Assembly: GCF_008065115.1 (NCBI RefSeq)
Contig: NZ_CP042913.1
Coordinates: 4,691,278 to 4,755,277, forward strand
DNA length: 64,000 bases
Reading direction: 5' to 3'
Source: Bythopirellula goksoeyrii
GTDB lineage: Bacteria; Planctomycetota; Planctomycetia; Pirellulales; Lacipirellulaceae
Shown here in pieces: positions 1 through 9,192 of this stretch (position 1 is the first letter of the stretch; each line of letters opens with the position of its first letter). The notes below the pieces were generated by a model that saw only the letters and a list, made by a program, of their open reading frames with translations, searched no databases and was not told the origin of the DNA. A program made the translations under genes and the position numbers.

Positions 1-2
1 AT

Positions 3-206
3 CTGAATGTCATCTGGCTGGTCTCCAACGGTGGTGAGCCGGCTGACCAGACGCATATCCTTGTCTCGTATGTTTACAAAGCCGTTTTCAGTTTCTATCG
101 CTACGGCTATGGAGCTGCCTTGTCGATGGTAATCTTTGTACTATTGCTCGCTGTTAGCTTGTATTCTCTACATCGTACCCGCGCAACTGAGAGTGTTTAT
201 ACGTAA
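3..206 (+). CDS. Sugar ABC transporter permease, MalF type (C-terminal fragment)
   Basis: The reading frame enters from the left edge and ends at TAA 204-206, so only the last 67 residues are seen. They include a membrane segment (SMVIFVLLLAVSLYSL) followed by a short basic tail, as at the end of MalF/UgpA-type permeases. A MalG-type permease starts 54 bases downstream on the same strand, the usual malF-malG order. The predicted role is the first inner-membrane subunit of a carbohydrate importer. The substrate cannot be told, because the binding protein and ATPase lie outside the window. The family call depends largely on the neighbour. Confidence 0.6.
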   Translation: MNVIWLVSNGGEPADQTHILVSYVYKAVFSFYRYGYGAALSMVIFVLLLAVSLYSLHRTRATESVYT

Positions 207-260
207 CGGATGAAGACCGGCAGGTTACGCTTCCGGCTCTTCTAAATTAGACAAATTGCC

Positions 261-1091
261 ATGAAAGAATCATTACTTATCACCTTGTCTCGCCACTTGC
301 TGCTCTTGGTCTTCGCGGCCATCAGCATCTATCCCGTGCTGACGGTATTATCGATTTCGCTCAGGCCGGGCGACCAACTGCAATCGACTGATTTGTCGAT
401 TATTCCTCCCAATTGGACTTTCGCCGCTTATCGAGAACTGTTTACCGAGCAACCTTTCTTACGTTGGCTGGGGAACTCTCTGTTGGTGTCGACTCTCGTT
501 ACTTTCACAGGAGTAGTGCTTGCCTCGATTGGAGGTTATGCGTTGAGCCGATTCAATTTCATCGGGCGGCAAGCCACGATGCTGGCGATTCTGACCACCC
601 AGATGTTCCCTGCCACGATGTTGCTACTTCCTCTTTACATCTTGATTGCCAAATTACACTTGGTAGATACCTTCTTGGGACTGTTAGTATTCTACGTTTC
701 TACTGCACTCCCCTTTTGCATTTGGCAAATGAAAGGCTTCTATGACACGATCCCTCCCTCGCTCGAAGAGGCGGCCCATATTGATGGCTGTAGCCGAGCC
801 AGCGCTTTCTGGCTTATCATCCTGCCCATTGCAGTCCCGGGCTTGGTGATCACGGCCCTTTTCAGCTTCATGACCGCCTGGAGTGAATACATCGTGGCTG
901 CTCAGGTATTGCAAGACCGCGATATGTTTACGCTGCCACTTGGAATCAAAAGCTTTCAGGCGAGTATGTCGACGCAGTGGGCACTCTATGCCGCCGCATC
1001 GTTGCTGGTGAGTGTGCCCGTGGTAATCGTGTTCCTGGCCTTGAGCCGTTACCTTGTATCAGGCATGACTCTTGGAGCGGTGAAGGAATGA
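261..1091 (+). CDS. Carbohydrate ABC transporter permease, MalG type
   Basis: This 276-residue inner-membrane protein has about six membrane segments, starting with one at residues 13-33. The EAA loop that docks the ATPase is clear: SLEEAAHIDGCSRASAFWLI at about residues 167-186, followed by LPIAVPGL. Length and layout match MalG/LacG-type permeases of the CUT1 group. It follows the MalF-type subunit directly and is probably cotranscribed with it. The ATG at 261 is the natural start. The substrate is unknown; maltose or another oligosaccharide is possible, but nothing here decides it. Confidence 0.85.
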   Translation: MKESLLITLSRHLLLLVFAAISIYPVLTVLSISLRPGDQLQSTDLSIIPPNWTFAAYRELFTEQPFLRWLGNSLLVSTLVTFTGVVLASIGGYALSRFNFIGRQATMLAILTTQMFPATMLLLPLYILIAKLHLVDTFLGLLVFYVSTALPFCIWQMKGFYDTIPPSLEEAAHIDGCSRASAFWLIILPIAVPGLVITALFSFMTAWSEYIVAAQVLQDRDMFTLPLGIKSFQASMSTQWALYAAASLLVSVPVVIVFLALSRYLVSGMTLGAVKE

Positions 1092-1428
1092 ACGTTGGAG
1101 TATCGACGGGCAAGACGCCTCCCTGGCAAGATGGCGGAACCACAGTTTTGCTCATTCTGCAAGCTGCTTGCCTTCCACGGCACCTGCAAAACGTGTAACT
1201 TCTTTGCTACTGGGGAGTTGCAAAGTGTCAATTGTATGGGTTGGGCAGAATTTTCACCGAACTGATCGAGAAATGTTTCCCAAAAAGGTGACTAAAACTG
1301 GTGTGTTTCACTCTGCGTTTCTAAAATGGAGCCAGGGATCGACTGGGCGGTGAGACGACCATTTGGTAGCCTCGCACCAGAAATTCGATAAGGATTCATT
1401 CCTTCAAAACCATCAGGACACCAGTTTG
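1092..1428. other. Intergenic stretch, nothing convincing
   Basis: These 337 bases lie between the MalG-type permease and the ClpP-like gene. A 36-codon frame starts at ATG 1088, overlapping the permease stop, and ends at TAA 1196-1198. It has no recognisable motif and I do not call it. No strong hairpin with a T-run, tRNA or repeat is evident. The region presumably holds the transporter operon's end and the promoter of the next gene. Confidence 0.4.
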
Positions 1429-2052
1429 ATGACGCAGGTCCACAACGAAGAAGACAATCGAGTCCCCGAAATCGCCATCACGGGGGATCTTACCGAACAC
1501 GAGTCCGAACTCACTGATCGCCTCTTGGATATAGAACCTGGCGGTCAGTGTACTTTCTATTTCGACTCGCCAGGTGGCAGTCCCTATTGTGCCGTTTCGT
1601 TGATGACGATCATTCGCTTGCGGGGCTTACGGGCGACCGGGGTTGTCACGGGCGAATGTTCTTCGGCAGCTTTATGGCCGTTCGCCGCTTGTGAACGCCG
1701 GTTCGTATCGCCCTACAGTGTCTTACTGTTCCATCCAATGAAATGGCAAAGCGAAGAAAATGTGGGACTTGCTGAAGCCGCAGAGTGGGCACGCCATTTT
1801 GGTCATCTAGAAAAAGACATGGATGCGCTGCTGGCCGATCTGTTTGGTGTGTCTCGCGACATGATGCGCAGTTGGATCAATCCCGGGAAGTATGTTTCGG
1901 GGAGCGAGTTGGCTGGCGCCGGGTTAGCAGAGTTGATCACCGCAGCCGATCTTGTCAGTCCAACGGGAATCTTTCATCTGCTCCATCCAGACGAGGCACA
2001 GGATGCAACTTCACCTGAAGTGAGCAAGCCGAAACTCCGCAAGGCACCGTAA
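1429..2052 (+). CDS. ClpP-like serine protease homologue
   Basis: The 207-residue protein has the ClpP/crotonase fold signature. FDSPGG (45-50) matches the conserved D-S-P-G-G turn, GECSSAA (75-81) carries the nucleophile-position serine S79, and the histidine is H102 in LLFHPM. In ClpP the third residue, an Asp, lies in an R-D-x-F/Y-x-S motif. Here the matching stretch reads NPGKYVSGSEL, so the Asp seems to be missing. I chose ATG 1429 because AGGA (1415-1418) sits 10 bases upstream; the open frame extends back to a TTG at 1363. It stands alone with no ClpX/ClpA partner, unlike housekeeping clpP. It may be an accessory or inactive ClpP-family protein. Confidence 0.7.
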   Translation: MTQVHNEEDNRVPEIAITGDLTEHESELTDRLLDIEPGGQCTFYFDSPGGSPYCAVSLMTIIRLRGLRATGVVTGECSSAALWPFAACERRFVSPYSVLLFHPMKWQSEENVGLAEAAEWARHFGHLEKDMDALLADLFGVSRDMMRSWINPGKYVSGSELAGAGLAELITAADLVSPTGIFHLLHPDEAQDATSPEVSKPKLRKAP

Positions 2053-2150
2053 TTGGAACTCTACACCCGTTGCACATCGCTGCCGCGGGCATGCGCAGTA
2101 ACGAAGATCTTACTCGGCACTGGACTGTCCGATGGATCGCCTCAAGCACA

Positions 2151-2489
2151 CTAAGTGCGTGCCAACTGTCCGGCATGAACCGCTTCGCAACGGGTGGAAA
2201 AATGCGGTAAGGCCTGATCTAAGCGGCAAACATGCAGAGCTTCAAGACACTCTGGTGAAAGGCCCGACAATCTTAGTGCCCCCCCATGTTTGAGTACTCG
2301 CTTGTGTAACATGACCAACTGACCCATCAATTGGCTGGGAAAGAAATCAATGGTGTCCATCTCAAGCACAAGCCGATAGACGAAATGTTGGTCTAGCAAG
2401 GACCATAAACGGTCGGCCAAGTTGTCGAAAGGTTCATCCGTGGGCGTTAGCTGCACGATCAACCAATCGGGTCCGCGATCGATTCTCAT
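2151..2489 (-). CDS. STAS-domain protein (anti-sigma factor antagonist-like)
   Basis: A 112-residue protein of the SpoIIAA/STAS type. It has a strand-helix pattern with LVLEMDTIDFFPSQLMGQL near the middle, the place where STAS proteins carry a phosphorylatable Ser/Thr in a D-x-(S/T)-G-like loop, then a conserved GGALRLSGLSP strand. Here the loop reads IDFFPSQLM, so a serine is present but the context is not canonical. The frame can also start at ATG 2522; neither start has a strong ribosome site. No partner kinase or phosphatase lies beside it. It would act in the cytoplasm in a partner-switching signal path. Confidence 0.65.
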   Translation of the reverse strand: MRIDRGPDWLIVQLTPTDEPFDNLADRLWSLLDQHFVYRLVLEMDTIDFFPSQLMGQLVMLHKRVLKHGGALRLSGLSPECLEALHVCRLDQALPHFSTRCEAVHAGQLART

Positions 2490-2638
2490 GACAATTGTCC
2501 ATTTTCGGTTCCGTCCAAACATGCCGCCGGGAAGAGCCGCCTACGGCAGCCTGTGTTGGGCGTAGATTAGAAAGAGAAATCATTCTCAAACGCTCCCCCT
2601 AATGGCAATCTTATACCTGGACACTCACTCGAGACAAG

Positions 2639-2658
2639 TGAAGTTTATCAAAACTTCA
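2639..2658. repeat. Perfect 8-bp inverted repeat between alaS and STAS gene
   Basis: TGAAGTTT (2639-2646), a four-base loop ATCA, then AAACTTCA (2651-2658). It lies downstream of alaS and upstream of the STAS gene. The stem is AT-rich and lacks a T-run, so it is a weak terminator candidate. An operator for the STAS gene is the other reading. Confidence 0.4.
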
Positions 2659-2758
2659 TTTATGGGAGATGAGCTAAGCAGAGAAAGTTATTTCTCAACG
2701 CCATTTGGCAACTATTCATCTCTTCACAAGGAATTTGCTAGCACGAAATGACTCGGTA

Positions 2759-5578
2759 CTACTTATCGAGCATGGAGACAATCTTTTGTCGAGCTACTTC
2801 TAAAGCCTCTGGTAGTCGGCTAGGTTCTTTGCCGCCAGCCTGTGCTAAATCTGGCCGGCCTCCACCTCCTCCTCCCAAGGCTTGTGCAACTGGTTTAATC
2901 CAGTTTCCTGCATGGCCTCCTCGGGCTTGCAAGTCTTTTGAGATACCTGCTACGAGGGTTACTTTGTCATCCCCCTCGGTGCTGGCCAAAAGTATCGCAC
3001 TCAAGACGACTTTTTGTCGGATTTGGTCGATCAATTGCCGCATCAAGTTCGCGTCGGCCGTAGGGACTTCGGCCACCACAACTCGAACATCGCCCACGTC
3101 TGTCGCAACTTCAAGCAGGGAATCCGCAGACATTGGCCCTGCAGCGGCCCGCTGGGTCAACTTTTCACGCAAGACGGCCACCTCTTCATTGACTGCGGCC
3201 ACCCGTTCAGGCACAGCCAGGGGTGTCACGGAAAGCATCTTGGCAACTTGGGTGAGAATTTCCTTTGCTTGGGCAGAATTCGGTATTTCGTCGCTAATGT
3301 TAGTTGCCACTCCACTCGCGTCGCGACTTGGAAGTGTCCCCCCTGAAGTGAGTAGCTTTTTTAGTTCTCGCTGTTTTTCCAACAAATCGGAGACATTCTC
3401 AGCTAGGGCCAGTTGTGGACAATCGATCGTCTCAGCCGCACTTTGGACAGCTTCCGAGATTTGCTCGGAGTACCGTATTGCCTGGGGGCCTGTAAGTGCC
3501 ACAATGCGGCGCGTGCCAGCCGAGACTCCTTCTTCGGTGACCACTTCGAAAGCCTCAACCTCGCTGGTGTTGGTAAGATGGGTACCTCCACATAGTTCCT
3601 TACTAAAGCTTCCCATCGATACCATCCGGACCGGGTCGGGATATTTTTCGCCGAAGAGCATCATCGCTCCCAGTTTGCGTGCCTCTGCCAGGGGCAAGGT
3701 CTCCCACTTTACCTGCTCAGCTCCTTCAACGAGTTTGTGTACATCTTGCGTAATCGCACCAATTTGCTCCGCAGTAACAGGGCTAAGATTGGTGAAGTCA
3801 AAGCGTAGCCAATCGCAATCCACTTTGCTCCCCTGCTGTTGGGCGTGGGAACCCAAGTGCTTTTGCAAAGCGTGGTGCAGAATATGCGTCGCAGAGTGAG
3901 CGCGGCGAATCCCTTGGCGACGTTCAGTATCAACGACCGCCTGGACGGCATCACCCTCTCGTATGATTCCTTTGGTAAGCTGCCCAATATGAACGATCAA
4001 ATGACCGTCTTTCTGGGTGTCGGTCACAGTGAACTCGAAATCTTCGCCGACAAGTCGGCCTGTGTCTCCCACCTGACCACCGCTTTCGCCGTAGAAGGGA
4101 GATTGGTCCAGCACGACTCGAACCGACTTGTGGCTCTGGTCGTTGAGTTCGTCGCACAAATGATCCTCGGGGGCCTCACCAACCACGATTCCCTTCACAA
4201 CGGCTTCGGCCTCGGTAGTTTCATAACCCAGGAAAGGGGTGCTGTGCAGCGCGTGTTTAAGCGAGTCCAGTGGCCCTTTGGCACCCATGACCGTGTGCTG
4301 AACCTTTCCCGACGCCTCGCCGTGAACTTCCATCGCACGTGTGTAACCATCCCAGTCGAACGTAAGATTGTGTTCGGCAGCAAGTGCCTCGAACAACTCC
4401 GGTGGGACACCATAGGTTTGGTACAATTCGGCGGCGACTTCTCCCTCGACTTTGACGCGGTTATCACTTCGCATTTCGTCAAACACTCGGTCAATTCGGT
4501 TGAGACCGGCGTCAATCGTGCCGAAGAAGTTGGCTTCTTCCTGCTGAATCACTCCGGCAACGCGGTCGGCGGTCTCGGCCAACTCGGGGTAGGCATTCCG
4601 CATGGCTTCGACCACCTCGGGGACCAACTTATGTAGAAATGGTTCTCGAAGTCCTAACTGGTGACCATCGAGCACGGCACGACGGAGTAGGCGTTTGACG
4701 ACGTATTTTTCCTTATTGGCCCCCGGATAGACGTTCTCATGGACAGCGAAGGTGCATGCGCGAACGTGGTCCGTGATCCGTCGACAACGTCGACCAGCGT
4801 CGGTGTCGAGCGCGTATTTTACACCGCAAACTTCCGCAGCGGCTTGAACGATCGGCATGAGGTTGTCGATGTGGTAGTTGGTTGGCACTCCCTGCAAGGT
4901 GGCCACCGTCCGTTCCAGTCCCATGCCGGTATCGATATTCTTTGAAGGAAGTGGTCGCAGATTGTCGGGAGGATCACCCACGCGATTGAATTGTGTGAAA
5001 ACTAGATTCCAAATCTCTACCGATTTCCCTTGATCGGGATGAAAATAGATTTCACTACAGGGACCACAGACTCCGTCGGGGCCCTGACTGGGGGCACTGG
5101 CAGGCCAGAAATTCTCATCTTCCTCGAGCCGCTCAATCCTGGCAACGGCAAGTCCAACGTCCTTAGACCAGATCTCTGCGGCTTCATCGTCATCAAGATA
5201 CACGGTGACGCTGAGTCTCTCAGGAGAAATACCAAGCCATTTCTTATCTGTGAGAAACTCCCATGCCCAGTTGATCGCATCGCGTTTGAAATAGTCGCCG
5301 AAGCTGAAGTTTCCCAACATTTCGAAGAAGGTGTGGTGATAGGCCGTGCGGCCGACGTTGTCGATGTCGCCGGTTCGCAAACATTTCTGACAGCTGGTGG
5401 CACGGGTATAGTCTAATTTTACTTTGCCAAGAAAATGATCTTTGAACTGGTTCATCCCCGCAGGGGTAAACAGTACCGAAGGATCCCAGGTGGGAACCAG
5501 TACGTCGCTGGCAACACGGGTGTGGCCCTTCGTTTCAAAGAATGCCAGATATTTTTCGCGGAGTTCGTCGGTTTTCAT
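2759..5578 (-). CDS. alaS: Alanyl-tRNA synthetase
   Basis: This enzyme charges tRNA-Ala and proofreads Ser/Gly mischarging in the cytoplasm. The 939-residue product begins MKTDELREKY. It shows the class II catalytic core (LFTPAGMNQF at 36-45, GMGLERT at 218-224). The editing site has HSATHIL (H561, H565) and CGGTH (C663, H667). The C-terminal C-Ala domain ends with the usual glycine run LGGGGGGRPDLAQAGG. It is somewhat longer than the usual 870-880 residues. The frame is open back to 5860, but the family's standard N-terminus fixes the start at ATG 5578. It faces away from the yceH-type gene, with 176 bases between. Confidence 0.97.
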   Translation of the reverse strand: MKTDELREKYLAFFETKGHTRVASDVLVPTWDPSVLFTPAGMNQFKDHFLGKVKLDYTRATSCQKCLRTGDIDNVGRTAYHHTFFEMLGNFSFGDYFKRDAINWAWEFLTDKKWLGISPERLSVTVYLDDDEAAEIWSKDVGLAVARIERLEEDENFWPASAPSQGPDGVCGPCSEIYFHPDQGKSVEIWNLVFTQFNRVGDPPDNLRPLPSKNIDTGMGLERTVATLQGVPTNYHIDNLMPIVQAAAEVCGVKYALDTDAGRRCRRITDHVRACTFAVHENVYPGANKEKYVVKRLLRRAVLDGHQLGLREPFLHKLVPEVVEAMRNAYPELAETADRVAGVIQQEEANFFGTIDAGLNRIDRVFDEMRSDNRVKVEGEVAAELYQTYGVPPELFEALAAEHNLTFDWDGYTRAMEVHGEASGKVQHTVMGAKGPLDSLKHALHSTPFLGYETTEAEAVVKGIVVGEAPEDHLCDELNDQSHKSVRVVLDQSPFYGESGGQVGDTGRLVGEDFEFTVTDTQKDGHLIVHIGQLTKGIIREGDAVQAVVDTERRQGIRRAHSATHILHHALQKHLGSHAQQQGSKVDCDWLRFDFTNLSPVTAEQIGAITQDVHKLVEGAEQVKWETLPLAEARKLGAMMLFGEKYPDPVRMVSMGSFSKELCGGTHLTNTSEVEAFEVVTEEGVSAGTRRIVALTGPQAIRYSEQISEAVQSAAETIDCPQLALAENVSDLLEKQRELKKLLTSGGTLPSRDASGVATNISDEIPNSAQAKEILTQVAKMLSVTPLAVPERVAAVNEEVAVLREKLTQRAAAGPMSADSLLEVATDVGDVRVVVAEVPTADANLMRQLIDQIRQKVVLSAILLASTEGDDKVTLVAGISKDLQARGGHAGNWIKPVAQALGGGGGGRPDLAQAGGKEPSRLPEALEVARQKIVSMLDK

Positions 5579-5754
5579 GCGGACTGAATTCAGGGTCTGA
5601 GAGTGATAGAAAAGTCTGAATATACAGCAGGCACGGCAACAACGGCAGGGCATCTGTCCGAGTGATTGAAAGTTGGGCCATTTTCGCCACTCGTCGACCA
5701 TTCCTATGACTCGTATACTCACAACTAAGAAACACTTTGCCTGGAGCCAAAAAC

Positions 5755-6522
5755 ATGAATCTTGAAGCAGCCCCCGAATCAGAAGGACCTCGCTGGCAGC
5801 CGCTCGATCGCACTGAACGGCGCGTCTTGGGGACACTGGTCGAAAAAGCGAAAACGACACCTGATAATTATCCCCTCTCCCTCAACGCATTGGTCAATGG
5901 CTGCAATCAGAAAAGCAATCGCTTCCCCCAGATGCAGCTCGACGAAGAGCATGTCGACGACGCCATCGAGAATCTGCGTAAGGTCGGTGCCGTGGCGACA
6001 ATTCAGGGAGATGGACGTGTCGACAAGTTTCGGCATCTGGCCTATGACTGGTTAGGAGTCGACAAACGCGAGCTTGCTGTGATGGCGGAGTTGTTGCTGC
6101 GAGGTGCCCAGACCATGGGAGAACTGCGTGCCCGCGCTGCTCGAATGGAGCCAATTTCAGGTCTTTCTGAATTGCGGCCTCTGGTGGAGAGCCTGCGGCA
6201 GAAGAAGCTGGTCATTCTGCTCACGCCTCCGGGTCGTGGCTGCGTACTGACCCATGCCCTGTATCAAGAGCAGGAATTAGCCAAAGTTCGGGCGGAGCAT
6301 GGCAACGCCGTCGTGGGGGACGAACCGTTATCCGATGAAGAAGATACACCGGCCTCCACAGCGACCCGTTCATCGGTTCAAGCTGCACCCACGCAGATTG
6401 TTCATCGCGAGGAGTCAGGCGATCTCAAACGGGAATTGGCCGAACTTCGCGAGGAACTTTCTGGAGAGATCCACCAATTGCGAAGCGAATTGGAAGATTT
6501 GAAACAGCAGCTAGGCGTGTGA
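5755..6522 (+). CDS. yceH: YceH-family (UPF0502/DUF480) winged-helix protein
   Basis: The 255-residue protein starts with the family hallmark LDRTERRVLGTLVEKAKTTP and then YPLSLNALVNGCNQKSNR, parts of the first of two winged-helix modules. The second module begins near LAVMAELLLRGAQT. A C-terminal coiled coil (about 220-252, DLKRELAELREEL) is added. The function of the family is not established. ATG 5755 has GGAG at 5743-5746; an upstream in-frame TTG at 5737 is less likely. The 3' end overlaps the convergent MFS gene by 12 bases. Confidence 0.85.
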   Translation: MNLEAAPESEGPRWQPLDRTERRVLGTLVEKAKTTPDNYPLSLNALVNGCNQKSNRFPQMQLDEEHVDDAIENLRKVGAVATIQGDGRVDKFRHLAYDWLGVDKRELAVMAELLLRGAQTMGELRARAARMEPISGLSELRPLVESLRQKKLVILLTPPGRGCVLTHALYQEQELAKVRAEHGNAVVGDEPLSDEEDTPASTATRSSVQAAPTQIVHREESGDLKRELAELREELSGEIHQLRSELEDLKQQLGV

Positions 6523-7845
6523 ATGCTTTACTGACACGAGTGGCGGTGTCGCCCAGAAAGCTGCCACAGCGCAGACGCCTGCCAGCGTAGCGAACAACCA
6601 GAGTGAAGGGGTGAACCCTTCCAAATAATCTACGCTGACTCCCATCACCACGGGGCCGACGGCGCTCGCTCCCACCGCGGCGGTAAGTGATGTGCCACGG
6701 ATCTTTCCCAGATGCGAGCGCCCGAAGTAGCGGGCCCAAGCGGTGCCGGCAATCACTGATTTTATCCCCTGGCCGCAGCCATAGGTTCCGTACCCAAGGA
6801 CGAGCATATCCCTGTCGGCAGCACCAGCGAGAACTACACATCCCAAGCCGATCAGCGACATTGCGACGACAAGCAACCAACGCATTGCCAGACGATCTGC
6901 CAAGATTCCCCCCACTACTTGAGTCGCGGCCATCGCAAATGCAACTGATGTCACTGCGGCAGTTGAGTCCTGTGCTGTGAAGCCTTGAGAGCGAAAGACC
7001 CCGACCAAATGGAATACAAGTCCGGTTCCGATGAGCGACCAGACTGCCGTAGAAATCAGGAGAATCCAATAGGCACGGTGCTGCATTGATTCGCTCAAAT
7101 TGAGTTCATTGCCGTAGCTGAAAGATTTGCGTTTCGCGGCGTGAAATCTTAGACCATCGGGAACCTGCCCAATTTCGCGAGGGGATTCACGCAACAGCAC
7201 AGCAACGAGAGGCAAGAATCCGCCTATCATGATCGCGGCAAAGACTACATATGTCCCCCGCCAACCGACCGAATCGATAAGCGCCACGATCGCTATCGGT
7301 ACGAGGCCCCACGCCCCTGCCATCGAGACCTGTGCGATACTGCTGGCCAGTCCCAAGCGACGATCAAACCAAGCCGCTAAAGTATTGTTGGCAAGCAGGG
7401 TCATCGTGCCAGGGCCGAACGTTCGTAAGAGTAGGAAGGAAACAAATAGGGTTGCAAGTCCAGTGGCCTGGGAGGCCACTACACAAGCTCCAGCCATTGC
7501 GACAAATCCTCCAATTGCCATCCGGCGTATGCCGAAACGGTCGATAAGAGACCCAATCGAAGTCAATGACAAGGCAGCTAGTAGGGTTGCCGCCAAGTAG
7601 GTACTGGACAATGCCGTATTGCTCAAGCCAAATTCGGCGATGAATTGCTCGTTAAAATAGCTAACACCAAAAGTCTGCCCTGGACTCGTTGCCAACATCA
7701 TCATGATTGCTAGCGGAAGAATCACCCAGCCATAAAACCAGGGTAAGGTGGTCTCTTCTTGGGTAGCAATGGGCTCCGGGGATGAAACTGCCGTTCGTGT
7801 GGCAGAAGTCATCAACTCCGCAATCTCTGCGCTCGGGGTGGACAT
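6511..7845 (-). CDS. MFS transporter
   Basis: A 444-residue inner-membrane protein with about 12 membrane segments. It carries the MFS loop 2-3 signature GSLIDRFGIRRMAIGG and the related second-half motif GGILADRLAMRW. The N-terminal WFYGWVI followed by a long first helix resembles the monocarboxylate/oxalate-formate antiporter branch. A cytoplasmic linker near RFHAAKRKSFSYG separates the two halves. I placed the start at the ATG at 7845 (MSTPSAEIAE); an ATG-less extension reaches 7884. The substrate is unknown, though the branch suggests an organic acid. It is divergent from the BASS carrier gene, and the two may share a control region. Confidence 0.8.
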   Translation of the reverse strand: MSTPSAEIAELMTSATRTAVSSPEPIATQEETTLPWFYGWVILPLAIMMMLATSPGQTFGVSYFNEQFIAEFGLSNTALSSTYLAATLLAALSLTSIGSLIDRFGIRRMAIGGFVAMAGACVVASQATGLATLFVSFLLLRTFGPGTMTLLANNTLAAWFDRRLGLASSIAQVSMAGAWGLVPIAIVALIDSVGWRGTYVVFAAIMIGGFLPLVAVLLRESPREIGQVPDGLRFHAAKRKSFSYGNELNLSESMQHRAYWILLISTAVWSLIGTGLVFHLVGVFRSQGFTAQDSTAAVTSVAFAMAATQVVGGILADRLAMRWLLVVAMSLIGLGCVVLAGAADRDMLVLGYGTYGCGQGIKSVIAGTAWARYFGRSHLGKIRGTSLTAAVGASAVGPVVMGVSVDYLEGFTPSLWLFATLAGVCAVAAFWATPPLVSVKHSHA

Positions 7846-8100
7846 GGGGATTCGTTCTGGATTCGGAAGAGGGCCTCTTGCCACTCCTCTAGGTAGGCTT
7901 GCAAAGGTGGGATCGTATGCGGGAAAACGGCATTATAGACCAGACAACCAACTAAGACACTAGTGATTCCCGTAGGGTTCAAGTGGGACGTGACTGAGGA
8001 TGAATCTGGATGCGAGTTCTGCTATTCTAGTGAAATCCGCGGCGATACTGGGCGATTGCCTGGTATCGCGACCAATTTTCTTCGCACGTGACGGCAACTT

Positions 8101-9192
8101 ATGAGAGTGGATGAATCCCTAGAGAAGCGCAAACGGATTCCTGATCCAGTTCCTGATGAGGGAATCTCTGCTCTGCTTAAGTGGATTCATATCCATTTCT
8201 TGTGGCTCTTGATTGGATGCTACGTCTTTGCCGCTTTTCTGCCTGAACCAGGTTTGGTGATCCGCAAGCTGTCCTGGGGGAATCCCTATGCCGGTGAGAT
8301 AACGGCTCCTATGCTGTTATTGGCGGTTCTCTTGTTTTGCGCTGCTGCTGTTGTGCGTTGGGAACAAGTCTGGCAGCTCCTACTGCGACCAGGCATCTTG
8401 ATCATGGGGTTAGTATGTATCTGGCTGGTACCGAGTCTATTTGTGGGAATGCTGGGATGGGTAGTTCCGCTACTACTCGGAGAAACAGCCACGAGTGGAA
8501 CTCTGGTCGGTTTGGCACTAGTAGCTGCCATGCCAGTGGCAAATTCTTCGGTCGCTTGGACTCAAAACTCGCGAGGAAATGTCGCCCTCGGATTGGGGCT
8601 GATTGTACTCACGATCTTGCTCAGCCCCTTAGCAACCCCGCAAGTACTCAAGCTAATGGGGCTAGCACTCTCGCCGCAGGACACGGCGCACAGTGAAGAA
8701 CTGGTGAAGCGATTTACTGGGACGTTCTTCATCGTATGGGTCATTTTGCCTTCGCTGGCTGGGATGTTGTTCAATCGGATTGTGGGGGCAGAGTTAATCG
8801 AACGAAAGAGAAGCTGGATTCGTTTTGTCAGTGCGCTGGCACTCTTGGCTCTCAATTATACGAACGCTTCTCTGGCATTGCCTGGGCTGTTTGAACGGCC
8901 AGTTTGGCGAGCCATTTTTCTGGCTGGCGGGTTGGCAGTTGCTCTACAACTACTTGGAGTTGCCAGCGCCTGGTTGCTTGCCCGCATGACTTCGCTAGAC
9001 CGGGAATCGACTACCGCACTTGTTTTTGCCTTCAGCATGAAACACACAGGGTTGGCGCTCGTGTTGGCAGGCGAGGTCCTTCAGCAAGAACCGCGTGTTA
9101 TCTTGCTGATCGTGCTCGCGACCTTATTGCAGCATATTCTGGCTGGCTTTGTGGATAGGTATTTGACAAGGCACACAACTGCGCTCAGTTGA
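8101..9192 (+). CDS. Bile acid:sodium symporter (BASS) family carrier
   Basis: The 363-residue protein has about nine to ten membrane segments after a charged N-terminal tail of some 30 residues. The motif AMPVANSSVAWTQNSRGN in the middle and SMKHTGLALVLA near the end match the two cross-over regions that bind Na+ in BASS carriers. The family takes up bile acids, pantoate, pyruvate and other organic anions with sodium; the substrate here cannot be read off. It is divergent from an MFS carrier, which suggests a local organic-acid transport locus. Its last 8 bases overlap the convergent kinase gene. Confidence 0.8.
   Translation: MRVDESLEKRKRIPDPVPDEGISALLKWIHIHFLWLLIGCYVFAAFLPEPGLVIRKLSWGNPYAGEITAPMLLLAVLLFCAAAVVRWEQVWQLLLRPGILIMGLVCIWLVPSLFVGMLGWVVPLLLGETATSGTLVGLALVAAMPVANSSVAWTQNSRGNVALGLGLIVLTILLSPLATPQVLKLMGLALSPQDTAHSEELVKRFTGTFFIVWVILPSLAGMLFNRIVGAELIERKRSWIRFVSALALLALNYTNASLALPGLFERPVWRAIFLAGGLAVALQLLGVASAWLLARMTSLDRESTTALVFAFSMKHTGLALVLAGEVLQQEPRVILLIVLATLLQHILAGFVDRYLTRHTTALS

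Noticed and set aside
1088-1198. 36-codon frame overlapping the permease stop
   Set aside because: The ATGA overlap is suggestive, but there is no motif, no length support and no ribosome site that stands out.
2748-3899. Long open frame on the + strand across alaS
   Set aside because: It is antisense to the well-supported alaS gene, is rich in Ser/Ala/Arg without domains, and follows alaS codon bias.
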